DNA of 64,000 nucleotides, from assembly GCA_005784505.1 (NCBI GenBank), contig VCAZ01000019.1, forward strand, positions 2,141,001 through 2,205,000, read 5' to 3'. This stretch comes from Bagarius yarrelli. Lineage: Eukaryota > Chordata > Actinopteri > Siluriformes > Sisoridae. The position numbers were made by a program, and so were the translations under genes. The notes below the pieces were generated by a model. The model saw only the letters and a program-made list of their open reading frames with translations, had not been told where the DNA came from and did no database searches. This document shows, piece by piece, positions 1 through 23,241 of the stretch (positions within the stretch are counted from its first letter, which is position 1; each line of letters opens with the position of its first letter).

Positions 1-59
1 TACAAGCCCAGTCATCCTGGGTATGTAGGATTTTTTTTTTATATGCAGTAGCCTAATGT

Positions 60-425
60 TTATCCTTCACTGTTCCTAAGAGGCCCAAACAATGTTTAAG
101 CATGACAATGCTCCTGAGCATAAAGCCTCCGAGCGCCATGAAGACATTGTGTGTTCTGGTTGGCATGAAGTAACTCAATGATTTAGGTGCTGGACTGCCA
201 ACTGGATGATTGTGGGTTCAATTCCCAGTTTCACCAAGTTGCCATCTTTGGGCCTATGAGCAATGCCCTTAACCCCCAATTGCTCAGTTGTATAAAAGAA
301 ATAAATGTAAGTCGCTCTGGATAAGGACAAATGCTGTGAATGTAAATGTAATGTCCTGCATCTCCCCAACATTGGTGTCTTATCTCACTAATAATATTGT
401 GGCTGAATAAACACTAATCGTTACG
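60..425 (+). mobile_element. Tc1/mariner-like relic split by a SINE
   Basis: 60-170 (with AGAGGCCCAAACAATG and GCCATGAAGACATTG) and 354-425 (with CTAATAATATTGTGGCTGAA) look like parts of one Tc1-type element. I recognise it from its degraded transposase 3' end in other fish copies. A SINE at 171-353 sits between them. Related relics occur at 29345, 40700 and 47965. Assignment to Tc1/mariner is from recalled family sequence. Confidence 0.55.
171..353 (+). mobile_element. tRNA-headed SINE, family A
   Basis: It has a polymerase III B-box-like GTGGGTTCAATTCCC, a body with GCAATGCCCTTAACCCCCAA and TTGCTCAGTTGTATAAAAG, and a tail GTAAGTCGCTCTGGATAAGG ending in short TGTAAA repeats. The same structure recurs more than ten times in the window in both orientations, which is the main evidence that it is dispersed. 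It was inserted into the Tc1-like relic around it. Confidence 0.75.
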
Positions 426-2187
426 ATCAAACTGCACAATCTTTTCTAAAATAGTGCAGGTTATTATAGGAGTAAGAGTAAAAAATGTTGGAAAAACATA
501 AAATTTTTTACGCTTTCATATGGTAGTAACAAACATCACAAAAATGAACTTCTCTACAGAGTCTACATCTCTAAGGTAAAATATTAAAGACCTTAATTTA
601 AGTTTGGTTTTTTGCAGTTTAGTAAAAGTTTCTAAGGGAAAATGTTGCCATGTTGATAACGTTGCACACAAGCACAATTTCTTATTTATTTCCTACTTAT
701 TATTTATTAAGTCATTAACACCCCTTACACACCCCTCTGATAAATAAAAATACACTTTCCTAGCACAGCAATGTAATGTACAGATGTGTATTCAACAATA
801 TACATCCAATTCAATCGAACCTTTCATTCATGAATTGAATAGCTTTTGCTTATATATATATCTAAACAGACTTTTCAAGGCGGTATAAATGTAGCAAAAA
901 AGCTGTTCAGAAAGTTCTGCTTCTAAAATGGGCAGTGAATGAACTTGAATTGGGGTAAATAAGTAATAGAAGAGGCTTTAAGAACGTAGCAGGGTTCGGG
1001 CCAAAAGACAATGGGCAAGTCAGTGGCAATGATGGTATATTAAAGACAGGAATAAAATGCAGAACATATTTGCCATGTGGCATTTAGATGTTCATCTGGC
1101 TTTTATGAAGGGCGAGTGAGGGGAGATTGGGGTAGGATTGCTGGATAGTTGGAGAGAAAATAAATAACAATACAATTGCAATAAACACGGGTCATCACTT
1201 TAAAGTAGAAAAGTCAGTGGTTATTTTGGGTGTTTCTCTTCAGGCTTTACAAAAACACAATTACTTTTATATTTACTATTCCATAAATGTCTGCTGAGCA
1301 ACAGAGAACAGAAAGCAGGACTGGAGTAATACATGCTCTTCCTCATTGCCTCCAGCTTTGCAGCGTGAATTCACACTAATGTGACTTATTTACTGTATAA
1401 GCACAAATAGTCAATAACTGGCGTCGCTGGGAATTCTACGCCGTCGGATTACATGGCACTTTGGTTTGACAAATTAACAATAGATTCTGCGACGAAGGAG
1501 CAAATAATGAAATGAAAAGAAAAAAAACCCCTCAAAATCACCACTGGATGATTCAGTAACAAATGTAAGCTTTTCACAAGTTCCTCGTGTGAGGGTTTGA
1601 TTCTGGGATCGAATGACGTTTGAGGGGGCACCGCAGGCTTTGTTTCTCAGCGGGCATTGCTCGATTCGTTCCAATTTACCTGGTATAAAATCTTGCCATC
1701 TTTCAGCTTGAATACGTCAAGCTGCCCCTGCACGCTTCTGTGCTATATGAGGACTTTTCAGGTGAGGGCAGTTTGCGACGCAAACAGGAGCCAAATCAAA
1801 TCAGACGGCTAACTTGAGCCACGGTTCTTAAAGCACAGATTGTGACTGCATGCCTAAAAACCTGATTAGAGATTAGATCTTATATTAAAAACAAGTTTTT
1901 AGATTTTCGGAAGCGTCCCTCTAGTATCCAGTCTTAAAAGAAATCGATAAAAATAAGAGAAAAAAATGGATTTCTGGAGATGGATTTGGTGGTAGTGCAA
2001 TAAGTAAGCGAGGGAGTTTGAGAAAAGGAAGAGTAAAGGGATCTTTTGTTATTTCAAGGTGAGGCAAAGGGTTCATGTTCCCTGAAAAAATTTCCTTTTA
2101 GTTTTGATTATGAAGGACGATCGATTGTGCGTATACAAAACGATGAAACAATAAATAGAAAAGGTTTTTCCTTTATTTTTGTCATAC

Positions 2188-13562
<11,375 letters not shown>

Positions 13563-13739
13563 CGCGTCGAGCCTCCCGTGAGCCACGCGGACCGGCAGCT
13601 TGACGTCCTCGAAGGAACACAAGGATGCTAAATATTTGTCTTTTTTTTTTTAAAGTCAGTTTTCCTTTTCAATTTAAGAAGCGAACAACCGGCACACTTT
13701 GGCAAGCTGCAGGCATCCAGACATCAGGAGCCATAAAAA

Positions 13740-13990
13740 AAAACAAGATCATAAAATGTATTTATAGAAAACAAACAGCAGAAAAAAAGACAACAAATTT
13801 CGTTTGATTGAAAAATAATCGTAAATACACGTCTGTTTTCTCTGTCAACGTGTAGATGCCCGCTAATCGCTCCCGCTTTGCGTGTGGCTGTGCCGCGGGT
13901 TGCGGGAGCCTCGCGCATCAGAATTCAGATTTAGTGACGTTTCGCGCCCCGCTAGCCAATCAGAGTGACGCTGTCATAGCAACGGCGTTA
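13740..13990 (-). promoter_or_regulatory. probable lhx5 core promoter
   Basis: On the minus strand, reading towards the start codon, there is an X-box-like site at 13973-13983 (GTCATAGCAAC on the plus strand) and an inverted CCAAT box at 13956-13960 beside a GC-box-like GCGCCCCGC. A CRE-half-like TGACGT follows at 13935-13940, then TATAAATA at 13759-13766, about 200 bp upstream of the ATG. A transcription start near 13730 would give a 5' UTR of about 170 bases. Order and orientation fit a promoter, but no transcript evidence is available. Confidence 0.5.
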
Positions 13991-14302
13991 AATAATGGCA
14001 CTGTCATAGCGTCTTTAAATTGTGAAGCTAGTTGCACCTTCTTGTTTTGCAGTGGGGCTTTTCTTCCCTCTCTATTTAATAAATATCCAGTCTGCTTGAG
14101 TCAAAGACAAACATTTGGACAGAAAAAAATTGCATGGACTGGAAGACGCGCTTACTTCAAGAAAATCTGGAAAACTGATCATTTTTTTCCTCTTATTAAC
14201 AATTATTATTTTTTTTAATGTTATATTTAAATATTTTACTAGACTATTTGATTTACTGGGCATTGGATGACTAAAGCACGCTGGTAGGGCTGGAAAATCG
14301 TC

Positions 14303-14362
14303 TTTCTCTCTCTCTCTCTCACCTCTCTCTCTCTCTCTCTTACCTCTCTCTCTCTTTCTTTC
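14303..14362 (+). repeat. (CT)n / GAGA tract upstream of lhx5
   Basis: Three CT blocks are separated by CAC and TTAC. On the lhx5 strand this reads as GAGA repeats about 750 bp upstream of the start codon. Confidence 0.9.
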
Positions 14363-14706
14363 ACCGTGTATGTGTATACATGGTTGGGTGGTGGGGGGTG
14401 TGGGGGTTAAACCCTTGCCTTTATCATGTATAAAGCTATTTACAGGGAAATGTACGGGATTAAAATAGTCGGGCGTATTCTCATTGGTAGCCGCAGATCG
14501 TGGGGTATTTAAATATTTACCCAGATAATCATTTTGTTAGTCGTGGAAATGCAAATAGCTGTGCACCAATTTTATAGTCTGCATGAAAGACTATAGCGAG
14601 ACAGAATTAACAACTCTTTAGCAGCTGTGCAAAAGATTAAGGCGGACATGGCAAAGGTAAATTACATGTTTTCAATGTTATATTAAATTTGTAACAATTT
14701 CAGTGC

Positions 14707-14712
<6 letters not shown>

Positions 14713-14770
<58 letters not shown>
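14713..14770. repeat. (AT)n microsatellite
   Basis: About 28 uninterrupted AT units in the unannotated region upstream of lhx5. Confidence 0.95.
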
Positions 14771-14775
<5 letters not shown>

Positions 14776-15003
14776 TGTCCAATGTATAAAGTCGTCTGTA
14801 TTTAAAATAATTTAATTTATTTATTCTAAATAATAAGTCGACTGTCTTAACAATTTTATTGTGATTAATTCAACTGTGAATTAAAATAATTTTTGGACGG
14901 TGGGGATTCCGGGTGTATATATTGAATTTAATTTATTATGCAATTAAGATTTTTGCAGTATGTGGACAATGCGTAAGCTCTTGTGTACAGCTCTGGATTT
15001 TTA

Positions 15004-15366
15004 TACACACACACACACACACACACACCACACACACACACACACTTACCACATAAGAACTGCACTTATTATTATTATTATTATTATTAATATTGTTATT
15101 ATTATCATTATTATTATTGTAGTAGTAGTAGGCCTATTTTGATAAAAAAAAAAGTCATTAAATCTGACGATGTGTGTGTGTGTGTGTGAGTGTGTGTGCG
15201 TGTGTGCGGTATCGCGCCCTGCAGGAGAGAAGCGGGACTCCCACAGCTTTTGGCAAGCGTGCCCAAATCCCTAATTCGCCCCATTTATTTATTCGCCGAG
15301 ATTTATATTCTTGATGAGGAAAAAGAAGAAGAAGAAGAAGAAGAAGAAGAAGAAGAAGAAGAGAAA
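15004..15366. repeat. cluster of microsatellites: (CA)n, (ATT)n, (TG)n, (GAA)n
   Basis: (CA)n at 15005-15045, (ATT)n at 15068-15118, (TG)n at 15172-15206 and (GAA)n at about 15318-15366 lie within 360 bp. The CA and TG arrays face each other across 125 bp. Confidence 0.92.
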
Positions 15367-15544
15367 GAAGAGAAAAAAAGAAGAAATAATAGCTAGTTGT
15401 AATAAATCTGCTTATGCATATTGTACAGTTGACATGCTTCTTACACCCGACCTGAATATACTGGACATGTCGGACAGGATACATTAATTATTTAAATAAA
15501 TAAATATGAATGCTTAGTCAAATGACCCAACATGTAAGATATTT

Positions 15545-15860
15545 CTGGCGCGCGCACACACACACACACGTTAGCTATCCCTGTGGGGTGTCTCTATAGG
15601 TGTAATAATTTTTATACTGCACAAACTGTATTTTCTATCCCCGAACCCTACCCTTAACCCCTAGCCCTTAACCCTAACCCTATCCCCTAACCCTAACCGG
15701 AAACTTTTTTTTTTTTTACTTTTTTTCTCAAAAAATCTCATCCTGTATGATATGGGAAGTTTGGAATTTTGGTCCCTCTGTGACACGAGTCCCCATAAGT
15801 CTGTGTGTATTCAGGTTTAGGTTCCCAGGCTTAGGATGTATAAACCCGTACACACACACA
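15545..15860 (+). mobile_element. dispersed teleost repeat with telomere-like CCCTAA stretch
   Basis: After a (CA)n it reads CTATCCCTGTGGGGTGTCTC, then an imperfect CCCTAA/CCCTTAACC run at 15644-15697. AAAAAATCTCATCCTGTATG and a region containing GAGTCCCCATAAGTCTGTG follow. I recall this order from a common fish repeat, so the CCCTAA motif belongs to the repeat and not to a telomere. The class is unknown to me. Confidence 0.55.
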
Positions 15861-16615
15861 CACACACCTGTTTTACGCCGTAATCACTCTATCTGTGGGG
15901 AAACCAGCACATGCGACACGAAATTCTCTTTATTTTGCTCTCTAGTCAAGAGGGCGCACCCCTCCAAAAAGCCCTTAATACCCCGTCTTGGTACAATGCG
16001 TGGAACACTGTGGGAAGCACCTGGAGGAACACTTTAATCTTAGCGTATTCTGGTACATTTTGAAAAACCTACCTTATACCTTTATTTTTATAAAATTCTC
16101 AAAATAAAAAAAAAAATCACACGTGACGCGTTTATATTACAGTCTAACAGGTTTTTATTAACGCGTCAATGAAACCGAATTTGAGAAACACATGAAGGTC
16201 TGATAACTGAACATTACCAGCAGTGTTCTAGTGGACCTCTTTGGAGATCTTTTGCATCTTTAGGCGTGGAAAAGGGGGACTAAGGGTTCTACTAAGGGTT
16301 CTACGCCTCTTTTAATAAAAAGTCTGTAGTGAAACACAACCAATACTGTTGAAACTGTCCAAGGTGCTGAACTGCAGCCTGTGTCCCCGAATTAACGCGC
16401 GTCACTAACAACACTCCCACTATCGTTGCTTTGGTTCAACGGCGGGACACAATGGGGTAAATTTGAGCGGACCAGACACAGGACAGGTAATAGCCCTTCT
16501 GTTGTCGCGGAAATATAAGTGTTTTACATCAAAATAAGATTTTATTCATTTTTTATTTATTGTCATTACCTGCTTTATCCTGATGAGGGTTAAGACGAAT
16601 CCAGAGCAATGTATG

Positions 16616-16933
16616 GTACTTCATTTATTGATCTTCTATACCCACTTATTCTGCTGGAGCCTATCCCAAAAGAAGGCAGGAGGGGGACACCCCTGACAGA
16701 TTGCCAGTCCATCACAGGGCCACACACACACACACACACACACTCCTATGGGCAATTTAGAATCACCAGTCAATCTAACATACATGTTTTTGGACTGTAT
16801 GAGGAAACCAGAGAACCCGGAGTAAACCCACGCAAGCACGGGGAGAACATACAAACTCCACACAGGAAGGCCCCTGCCTGGGAATCGAACCCAGGCCTTC
16901 TTGCTGTAAAGCAATTAAGCCACCATGCTGCCC
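16616..16933 (-). mobile_element. tRNA-like interspersed repeat, family B
   Basis: On the minus strand: GGGGCAGCATGGTGGCTTAA, then GGGTTCGATTCCCAGGCAGG (B-box) and GGAGTTTGTATGTTCTCC. The tail is at the left end. An internal (CA)n lies at 16723-16742. Confidence 0.8.
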
Positions 16934-17130
16934 CTTATAGTACTTCGAAACACACTTTGTTTAAAAATCCTGATTTTAGCGTTTTTTGCCTACCGATTTT
17001 GGTGAGGCAGAGTTATATTAATTATTAATCAGTAATCCTAAAACCATCCTTCAGAAATGAACAGCCTACAGTCATACTGTAAGACTATGGATTCCTAAAG
17101 AGCTAACCTTCAATCAGAGTTTTTAGACTG

Positions 17131-17205
17131 GATTAGATTCAACTTTATTGTCATTGTGTACAAAGCCAATGAAATGCAGTGGTTTTAAAGAGAATTTTCG
17201 TTGCA
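17131..17205 (+). mobile_element. fragment of a teleost interspersed repeat (family D)
   Basis: The segment ATTCAACTTTATTGTCATTG then GTACAAAGCCAATGAAATGC matches the left part of the insert inside the LINE at 52185-52430 (ATTCAACTTCATTGTTGCGG, GTACAGAGCCAATGAATGC). Only the head is present. Confidence 0.55.
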
Positions 17206-18373
17206 TAAGGCAAACCGTTTTTTTCCTTTCCTCAGCCTTTGTAGTGAAAGCAAGGCGACTGTAATGCACATGCGTTTTTTAATAGTCCACTTCATCCCTT
17301 TTTCCCTCCCCCAAAATATATATATATATATATTTTACTGTGGACATTGTTCTGTAGATAGACATTTACATATACATTTTCAGCGGACATTCGCGTCCAA
17401 AGTGATGTACAGAAATGGTTTGTAGTGTCCATCAAATCACATCTCATACCAACCAGATGCTTATTTATTACATAGGGGGAATACATTTTTTAAAGAAGAG
17501 AAAGAAGAGCAAAACGTTGACTGGACATTGATTTTTGCAACTGCAGAGTATTTTTAACTGGAAAAAAATAACCCTTAGAAACTTTCTGCTGCTTCTCCTC
17601 TGATTAAAATGTTCAGCCAGATTCCTTCCCAGAAGGTGTGCTGGTTGCAGTTCCCATTTTTGAACAGTAGGACAAGCAATAATTACTCTATCAAGCTAGA
17701 CTTGGCAGAGGGTATGCGTCTCATCATTTTTTGAAATTTTTAGATAAACAAATCACTCACATTCTAAATTATTTACTCCTTTGTTTCTGATGATGTTGAT
17801 GATGTGTGGGTGTGTGTTTGAATATTCTGGGTCATCACAGGTATCAACAGGACTGTTTGTGTACAAATCCTCGATCAGGCTTTACAGTTCATCTGGCTTA
17901 ATTAATTTTTGATGGCCTCAGACATTTTGCGTGAGACATTATGAAAAGCTAACCTTCACAGTCAGTCACACTCACGTTCAGTAAGCTAAAGTAAAATTCT
18001 CCGGTATGAACAAGGTTGAAAGATAATGCAGCATCCAATAAACTCATCATTGCAATATGGCAAAATTGGTATAGGATCAGGTGATCAGGATATTAGATGA
18101 AAACTATACAACCAAAATTTTACTCCTCTGATACTGTGTTTATTGGGCCCCCCATTTTAACTTTAGTTGTTATAATACTCACCACTCTTCTGGGAGGACT
18201 TCCTACAACTGTTGGAGTTTGCCTGTTCGGCCTCATAAATAATATCAGGCCTAGATGTCAAATTAGGACATCTGGGACATGTTGACTTTACAGTTCATCT
18301 TAAAGTTGCCCAGTGGTTTTGATATCAGACAGATGTGCAATTCATTCACGTTCTTCTACTTCAACCTTGCCAA

Positions 18374-18491
18374 ACATTTACATTTACATTTATGGCATTT
18401 GGCAGACACCCTAGCTTGGTGGTGCTAAGAATGGAACCCTGATTTTTCCAATTAGCAGTCCAACATCCTAACCACTGCGCTACCTGCTCCC
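18374..18491 (-). mobile_element. tRNA-headed SINE, family A (5' and 3' ends, centre deleted)
   Basis: On the minus strand it shows GTAGCGCAGTGGTTAGG (a good A-box) and a B-box-like GGTTCCATTCTTAGCACC, then jumps to GGTGTCTGCCAAATGCC and TGTAAATGTAAATG. The middle of the element is missing. Confidence 0.7.
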
Positions 18492-19380
18492 TATGTCTTC
18501 ATAATCTTTACTATGTGTGCAGTAGGACCGTCATGGTGTCACATTTGTTTCCTGTAAATGCTTCACTATTTAGAGACATTTTAATAAATTGTATTCTTTA
18601 AATAGGTTCTTATGAACCACATATACAATATGTGTGATTAGGGGGCATCACTGGGAATTTGGCCCTATGAAAGAATATGAGGTTCGTTCCCCTACCACAC
18701 CAATTCCGCACTGTTACTACAAATAAAACAGATCTCTGGGGCCGCAAAGTAAGTGGGTCCTTAGAATCGTTTTAACTAACCCCAAAAACCCCGCCACCCT
18801 GGGGCAGCATATAGTGGCCGGATAGCATGTGTGACATTTCTTAAAGCTCAGGGCTGTCACTTTTCTTGTTATTCCGCTGGGGTTGATGCCGAATCTGGAT
18901 TCTGTACTCGGCCAAGGATGGCATTAATTCAAAACCAGATTGCGCTTTCACTGGCAAGGGGCAGAACCATTGACGTCACTAACATCAAAAACCCCAGTGT
19001 AAGCAAATTTAATCGACTGACTCCTGATTTTGACCTCAGAAGTATTTTAAGTGTTAGTGTTTTAGTGTCCAAAATGCAAATGTTTAGTTGTAATAATTTG
19101 ATCATTTATATGAAGACAACATTAGGGTTTAAAACCAGCTAAAAACAAGCACAGAAACAAAAAGGAAGGCAAACTGTAAGAGTGAGTGATAGAATTTATT
19201 AAACAAAACTGCAGCTGAAACAAATAGGAAGGACAGAACGACAGTCCAAATCACATGAAGTAATACACAGCACATAAAGGGAACCACCTTAATTGAGCTC
19301 ATGTATCCCTGGGGGAGTAAAGAGTCTGTGACACACTTCCACTTTCCCGTTTGCTGCCTTAAGGTAGACTATTTCATTGG
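18492..19380. other. unassigned, partly GC-balanced unique sequence
   Basis: There is no gene or known repeat. 18840-19000 is less AT-rich than its surroundings and contains TTGACGTCAC, so it is a weak candidate regulatory island. Nothing else is seen. Confidence 0.4.
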
Positions 19381-19387
19381 CTTTTTC

Positions 19388-19388
19388 A

Positions 19389-19443
<55 letters not shown>
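19388..19443 (+). repeat. (CA)n microsatellite
   Basis: About 27 CA units. Two further CA arrays follow at 19712-19766 and 19858-19883, on either side of a candidate conserved island and a short spacer. Confidence 0.95.
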
Positions 19444-19445
<2 letters not shown>

Positions 19446-19544
19446 CTTTCACTCTGTAAAGTGTTTCATGCTTTCACGCCTGAATCCATCCATCCACTCC
19501 AGGCTGGTGTGTCTGCACGTGTGTGTGTGTGTGTGATGGATGGC

Positions 19545-19695
19545 TGATTGGTAGCCCTCCCCAGGGCTTGGGGCTCGCTCACCTCTGGCAGTGGGAATTA
19601 AATGGCGGTTTGTCTCCTGTGGGTCCTCAGCTGCTGAGTGCGGCCGGGCAATTTCACACAGATCAGGGAGACCATTACTGCCGTCTGTCAGAGGG
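19545..19695. promoter_or_regulatory. candidate conserved noncoding element
   Basis: This is unique GC-balanced sequence with no low-complexity run. It includes GGAATTAAATGGCGG, CTCAGCTGCTGAGTG (an E-box inside a short palindrome) and GACCATTACTGCCGTCTGTC. It sits between CA arrays in a gene desert next to lhx5. The call rests on complexity and context only; conservation was not tested. Confidence 0.35.
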
Positions 19696-19710
19696 GAAGA
19701 ATGGGAGGGG

Positions 19711-19768
<58 letters not shown>

Positions 19769-20739
19769 TACTGTATATGCACTTTAATCCACACCTAAAC
19801 ACTCGTGTTTTAGGCAAATCTGTGCATGTGATATTACGCAGCTTGGTAATAGAACGCACACACACACACACACACACACACACTATCAACAGTGCTGTCC
19901 ATCTCAATTATCTGGGTAAATTGAAGCTCTCTCCATTAACACTCACATAAGCCTCAGAGCATTAGTGTGTGATCTTTGTTTTCACACCCACAGACATACA
20001 CACAAACACACACACTACTAAATCTACTTGAGTAAACTAGCAAACTATAGGTTAACGCTGGTGTTCCTACACACACATACTGCATTTACACATATACTGT
20101 ATTTATAAACTACTGAGTTTAATGGAAAAATATACAAATGATTATTTTAACCAAAACCTTTTACATACATCAAATCAAAAAGTGTTACAATGGATTAAAA
20201 AATGTTTTCCACTTGTTTAAGGTGTTATTATATGATAAATATAAAAAATTCAACAACAAACAACAATCGTACAGTCGTTATGTTAACATGCATGGCATTA
20301 CATCATATAGTAAGTAATTAAATACTGTTTTTTTAATTAAAACAAACCTTAAAAACACTAATTTTGTTATCTGAACTGATTTATGGCACTACATTTTTAC
20401 ATCATTTAGAATTTATATGATAATTTTAAGCTTTTAATGCCATAACCATTATAAAAGAACTCATTGTAATAAAAAGTAATAAATTGCAGAAATATCTCAC
20501 AAATAAAGAAATCAATTTTTTTGTAAAAGCTGTCTTTATTTCCACCTAAAAAGTTTGTTTGACAATTTGATTTGATTCGGATTTATAGTTTGGGTTCTAA
20601 AACAGCCGCAATGGAGTCTGGATATTACATTTTAATATCATTTTGTCACCTTGCAAATACTCGAAAATGTTTTATCACGTGGACATTTGGTCTAAGATAG
20701 ACAAAGTACAGCATTTTCTGTATGTGGCTGATTTACATA

Positions 20740-20960
20740 AAACCTCATACACAAACAAGAACATAACAGAACAGAACTAAAACCGAACCAAAACTAAAAT
20801 AAACTAAAATAAAAACAAACCTAAAACCGAACAAACAAGTGCAAAACAAAAAATGAAAAACCAGACAAAACAGGACAAAGCAAAACAAGAAAACTCCAAT
20901 AGAACAAAACAAAAACCCCAAACACAATACAAAACATTACAAAACAAAGCAAAAAAAAAA
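20740..20960 (+). repeat. A/C-rich low-complexity tract (AAAAC/AAAACC-like)
   Basis: Repeated words AACAAAAC, AAACTAAAAT and AGACAAAACAGG run over about 220 bp. G and T are scarce on this strand. The open frame across it is a by-product of composition. Confidence 0.8.
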
Positions 20961-21051
20961 TCTCTTAAAACTATAAAACATAAATTAATGTTGAAAATGT
21001 TGAAAAAGAAAAGACTTTTAACTGATTATAACTAATTTGTCCTGCAAAACA

Positions 21052-21188
21052 AGGTTAAGGGGTTCAAGTGTTGGGCTACCAATCAGATTTTGAGCTCAAT
21101 CCTAGCACCATTAATGTGCCTTAACTCTGATGTGCTCAGTTAGATAAAGTGGATAGGGACGTCTGAAAATAATCGCATTTGCATTTAA
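21052..21188 (+). mobile_element. tRNA-headed SINE, family A (diverged)
   Basis: AAGTGTTGGGCTACCAATCAG, TTGAGCTCAATCCTAGCACC, GTGCCTTAACTCTGATGTGC and AGATAAAGTGGATAGGGACG follow the order of family A but with many changes and a shortened middle. Confidence 0.6.
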
Positions 21189-21343
21189 AATTTTTACAAA
21201 GCACAATTTAATATCACATTAAGCTAATGTCAAAATGATCTACTAGCAAGAAAATAATGTTGTTTCATATACAGGATTTAATATATAATTTTGCAATACT
21301 TATGAGACTACAATGTAGATATCTCTTATAGAAAGAGCAGTGT

Positions 21344-21344
<1 letters not shown>

Positions 21345-21375
<31 letters not shown>
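21345..21375 (+). repeat. (GT)n microsatellite
   Basis: About 15 GT units; flanks are AT-rich and unassigned. Confidence 0.9.
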
Positions 21376-21377
<2 letters not shown>

Positions 21378-21611
21378 CATGGACCAGTGTGTGTATGTTT
21401 AAGCTTTAAATATTTGCTGCAATGATTATTACTCTAAATGTGAAAAAGACTCAAACAGTTTTTAGTATAATAAATAATGTGGCAGGTATTTTTTTCACGA
21501 GTAAACAGAACTGATTACAAACACTCCTACACTATTACACATGAATTTGTTAATTATGTTAACAGCGAGGAAAACATTATAATGTAGAAGAAAAAACTCT
21601 TTTACAGCATT

Positions 21612-21960
21612 ACAGTGCTACAGTGTCCAGACCAGGGCTACATCTAACGAGTATTATTTATGTCGATTAATCTATCGATCTATTTTTTCCCCTTATTCCA
21701 ACAATCCCCTATAAATCCTTTGACTAACTTTTTAATAAAAGTAAAGTGTCCAGACCAGTTCTACATCTAACGACAAATTTTTTTGTTAATTAAGCTATTG
21801 GTCAATTTTTTGACTAATTAGTCGATTTTTTTCTTACCTCTTTATTCTATCGATTATTTTTTCAACTAATTAGTGACTAGTAAAAAATCGTATAATTTTT
21901 TTTACTTATCTTATTGATCCTGAGACTAATTTTCTAATAAATAGTAAGGACAACTTCTAC
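21612..21960 (+). mobile_element. teleost interspersed repeat with ATCGATTAAT-type core
   Basis: AGGGCTACATCTAACGAGTA, GTCGATTAATCTATCGATC and CAACTAATTAGTGACTAG resemble a widespread vertebrate repeat with an AGGGCTGCAACTAACGATT-like end. Two partial heads (CAGACCAGGGCTACATCTAA at about 21628 and CAGACCAGTTCTACATCTAA at about 21750) point to two tandem or nested fragments. I recall this type as hAT-like but cannot confirm it. Confidence 0.45.
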
Positions 21961-22039
21961 CATTAGCATTTTAAACCTTTATCAAATAATTATTTTTAGA
22001 AATAATACGATTAAGCAAAAATCGAATTAATATAGATAA

Positions 22040-22265
22040 ATTCAATTCAATTTAATTCAATTCTATTTTATTTGTATAGCACTTACAATGTCTCAAAGCA
22101 GCTTTACACAATCAAAAATTTATAAAATGAATGAAACAGAAATCAGTTTGTCCCTGATCAGCAAGCTGAGGGCGACGGTGGACTCCCTGAGACGAAATAG
22201 AAAGGAACCTTGAAAAGAACCAGACTTAACAGAAAACCCATCCTTATTTGGGTGAAAAACAGGTG
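22040..22265 (+). mobile_element. teleost interspersed repeat, family T (head part)
   Basis: It begins with TTCAATTCAATTTAATTCAA, then TTTGTATAGCACTTACAATG and TCTCAAAGCAGCTTTACACA. Next come GAGGGCGACGGTGGACTCC and CCCATCCTTATTTGGGTGA. The same order is partly repeated at 38225-38365 and 43190-43350. Confidence 0.65.
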
Positions 22266-22504
22266 ATAAACTAACACACCAAGTTATTAGCATGTTACTG
22301 CTACTATTACGACATTAACCTGTTGACTTACTTAACCAAAATGTACTAACAGGCTATAAATTAGCAACAAATTTGTATGATTTAGGTTGTAATTCCTAAG
22401 AACATTTAAATAAACGTTATATTTCTTGAGCAATTTATTTATAATTTTATACAAATAAGACGTACGAATTTTCCCTTACAGTCTGCAGACTTTTGTTCTT
22501 CTAT

Positions 22505-22676
22505 GGGCTTCACAGTCCATCACAGGGCCACACACACACTCACACTCACTCCTATGGGCAATTTAAAATCACCAGTTAATCTAACATACATGTTTTTGGA
22601 CTGTAGGAGGAAACCGGAGAAACCAGAGTAAACCCACGCAAGCAGAGGGAGAACATGCAAACTCCACACAGAAAGC
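22505..22676 (-). mobile_element. tRNA-like interspersed repeat, family B (central part)
   Basis: It has CAGTCCATCACAGGGCCACA, a short CA run, CCTATGGGCAATTTAAAATC, TACATGTTTTTGGACTGTAG and AACATGCAAACTCCACACAG. Both ends of the element are missing. Confidence 0.7.
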
Positions 22677-22931
22677 AGCCACTGTTCTCCTGACAAATCT
22701 TATTTATTTTAATAATTCAATTAAAAATGTGAAACTCTAATATTATTGAGATTTATTAGAAATGTTTAAATACTATTTATTTATTAGAAATATTTATATA
22801 GTTTTACATCATTTTTTTTTTTTACATTTACATTAAACATATTTAGTAGAAAAAATTGCTTCACTCAACTCATGTTCGTGAATTGCACAGTAATTCTGGT
22901 AAACCAGAACATTGTGCGTCAGATTTACACT

Positions 22932-23011
22932 AAAACCAAGTTGCCACTGCTGGGCCCCTGAGCAATAACCCCTAATTTCTCAGTTGTATAAAAGAGTCGC
23001 TCTGGATAAGT
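22932..23011 (+). mobile_element. tRNA-headed SINE, family A (fragment)
   Basis: Only the middle survives: AAGTTGCCACTGCTGGGCCC, TGAGCAATAACCCCTAATTT, CTCAGTTGTATAAAAGAGTC and GCTCTGGATAAG. Confidence 0.65.
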
Positions 23012-23159
23012 TTTGGATATTTTAAAGTTGTGTATTTGGTGAGGTGAATGTGTGTTTAGTTGTACACTTTCGGTTTAGTCCTTCTCACACTGTTAATGAT
23101 GGATTACATGTATCTCCTGGCACATGTTAATGAGGTAATAAAAATGTTTGTGTATGTGT

Positions 23160-23163
23160 GAGA

Positions 23164-23241
<78 letters not shown>
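23160..23241 (+). repeat. (GA)n microsatellite
   Basis: About 80 bases of GA with three AAAG-type interruptions. Open frames across it are compositional. Confidence 0.95.

Larger units (their letters stand above)
1..2187 (-). other. lhx5 intron 4, 5' part (intron continues off the left edge)
   Basis: I searched the minus strand for the expected tyrosine-rich start of the next exon (EYQGDYY-like) and for any long coding-like frame, and found none. The stretch holds a Tc1-like relic with a SINE inside it at 60-425. The rest is AT-rich unique sequence with no feature I can name. Confidence 0.7.

Noticed and set aside
1..2187. Last exon of lhx5 within the left edge.
   Set aside because: No minus-strand stretch resembling the expected tyrosine-, serine- and proline-rich C-terminal region was found; the exon must be outside the window.
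13563..13622. Upstream extension of the lhx5 reading frame.
   Set aside because: Only a TTG could start it, the sequence has no family similarity, and the tandem ATG at 13562 fits the conserved start.
15644..15697. Telomere-like CCCTAA run as evidence of a chromosome fusion.
   Set aside because: The run is short and imperfect and lies inside a dispersed repeat whose flanking phrases I recall from other fish loci; nothing points to a former chromosome end.
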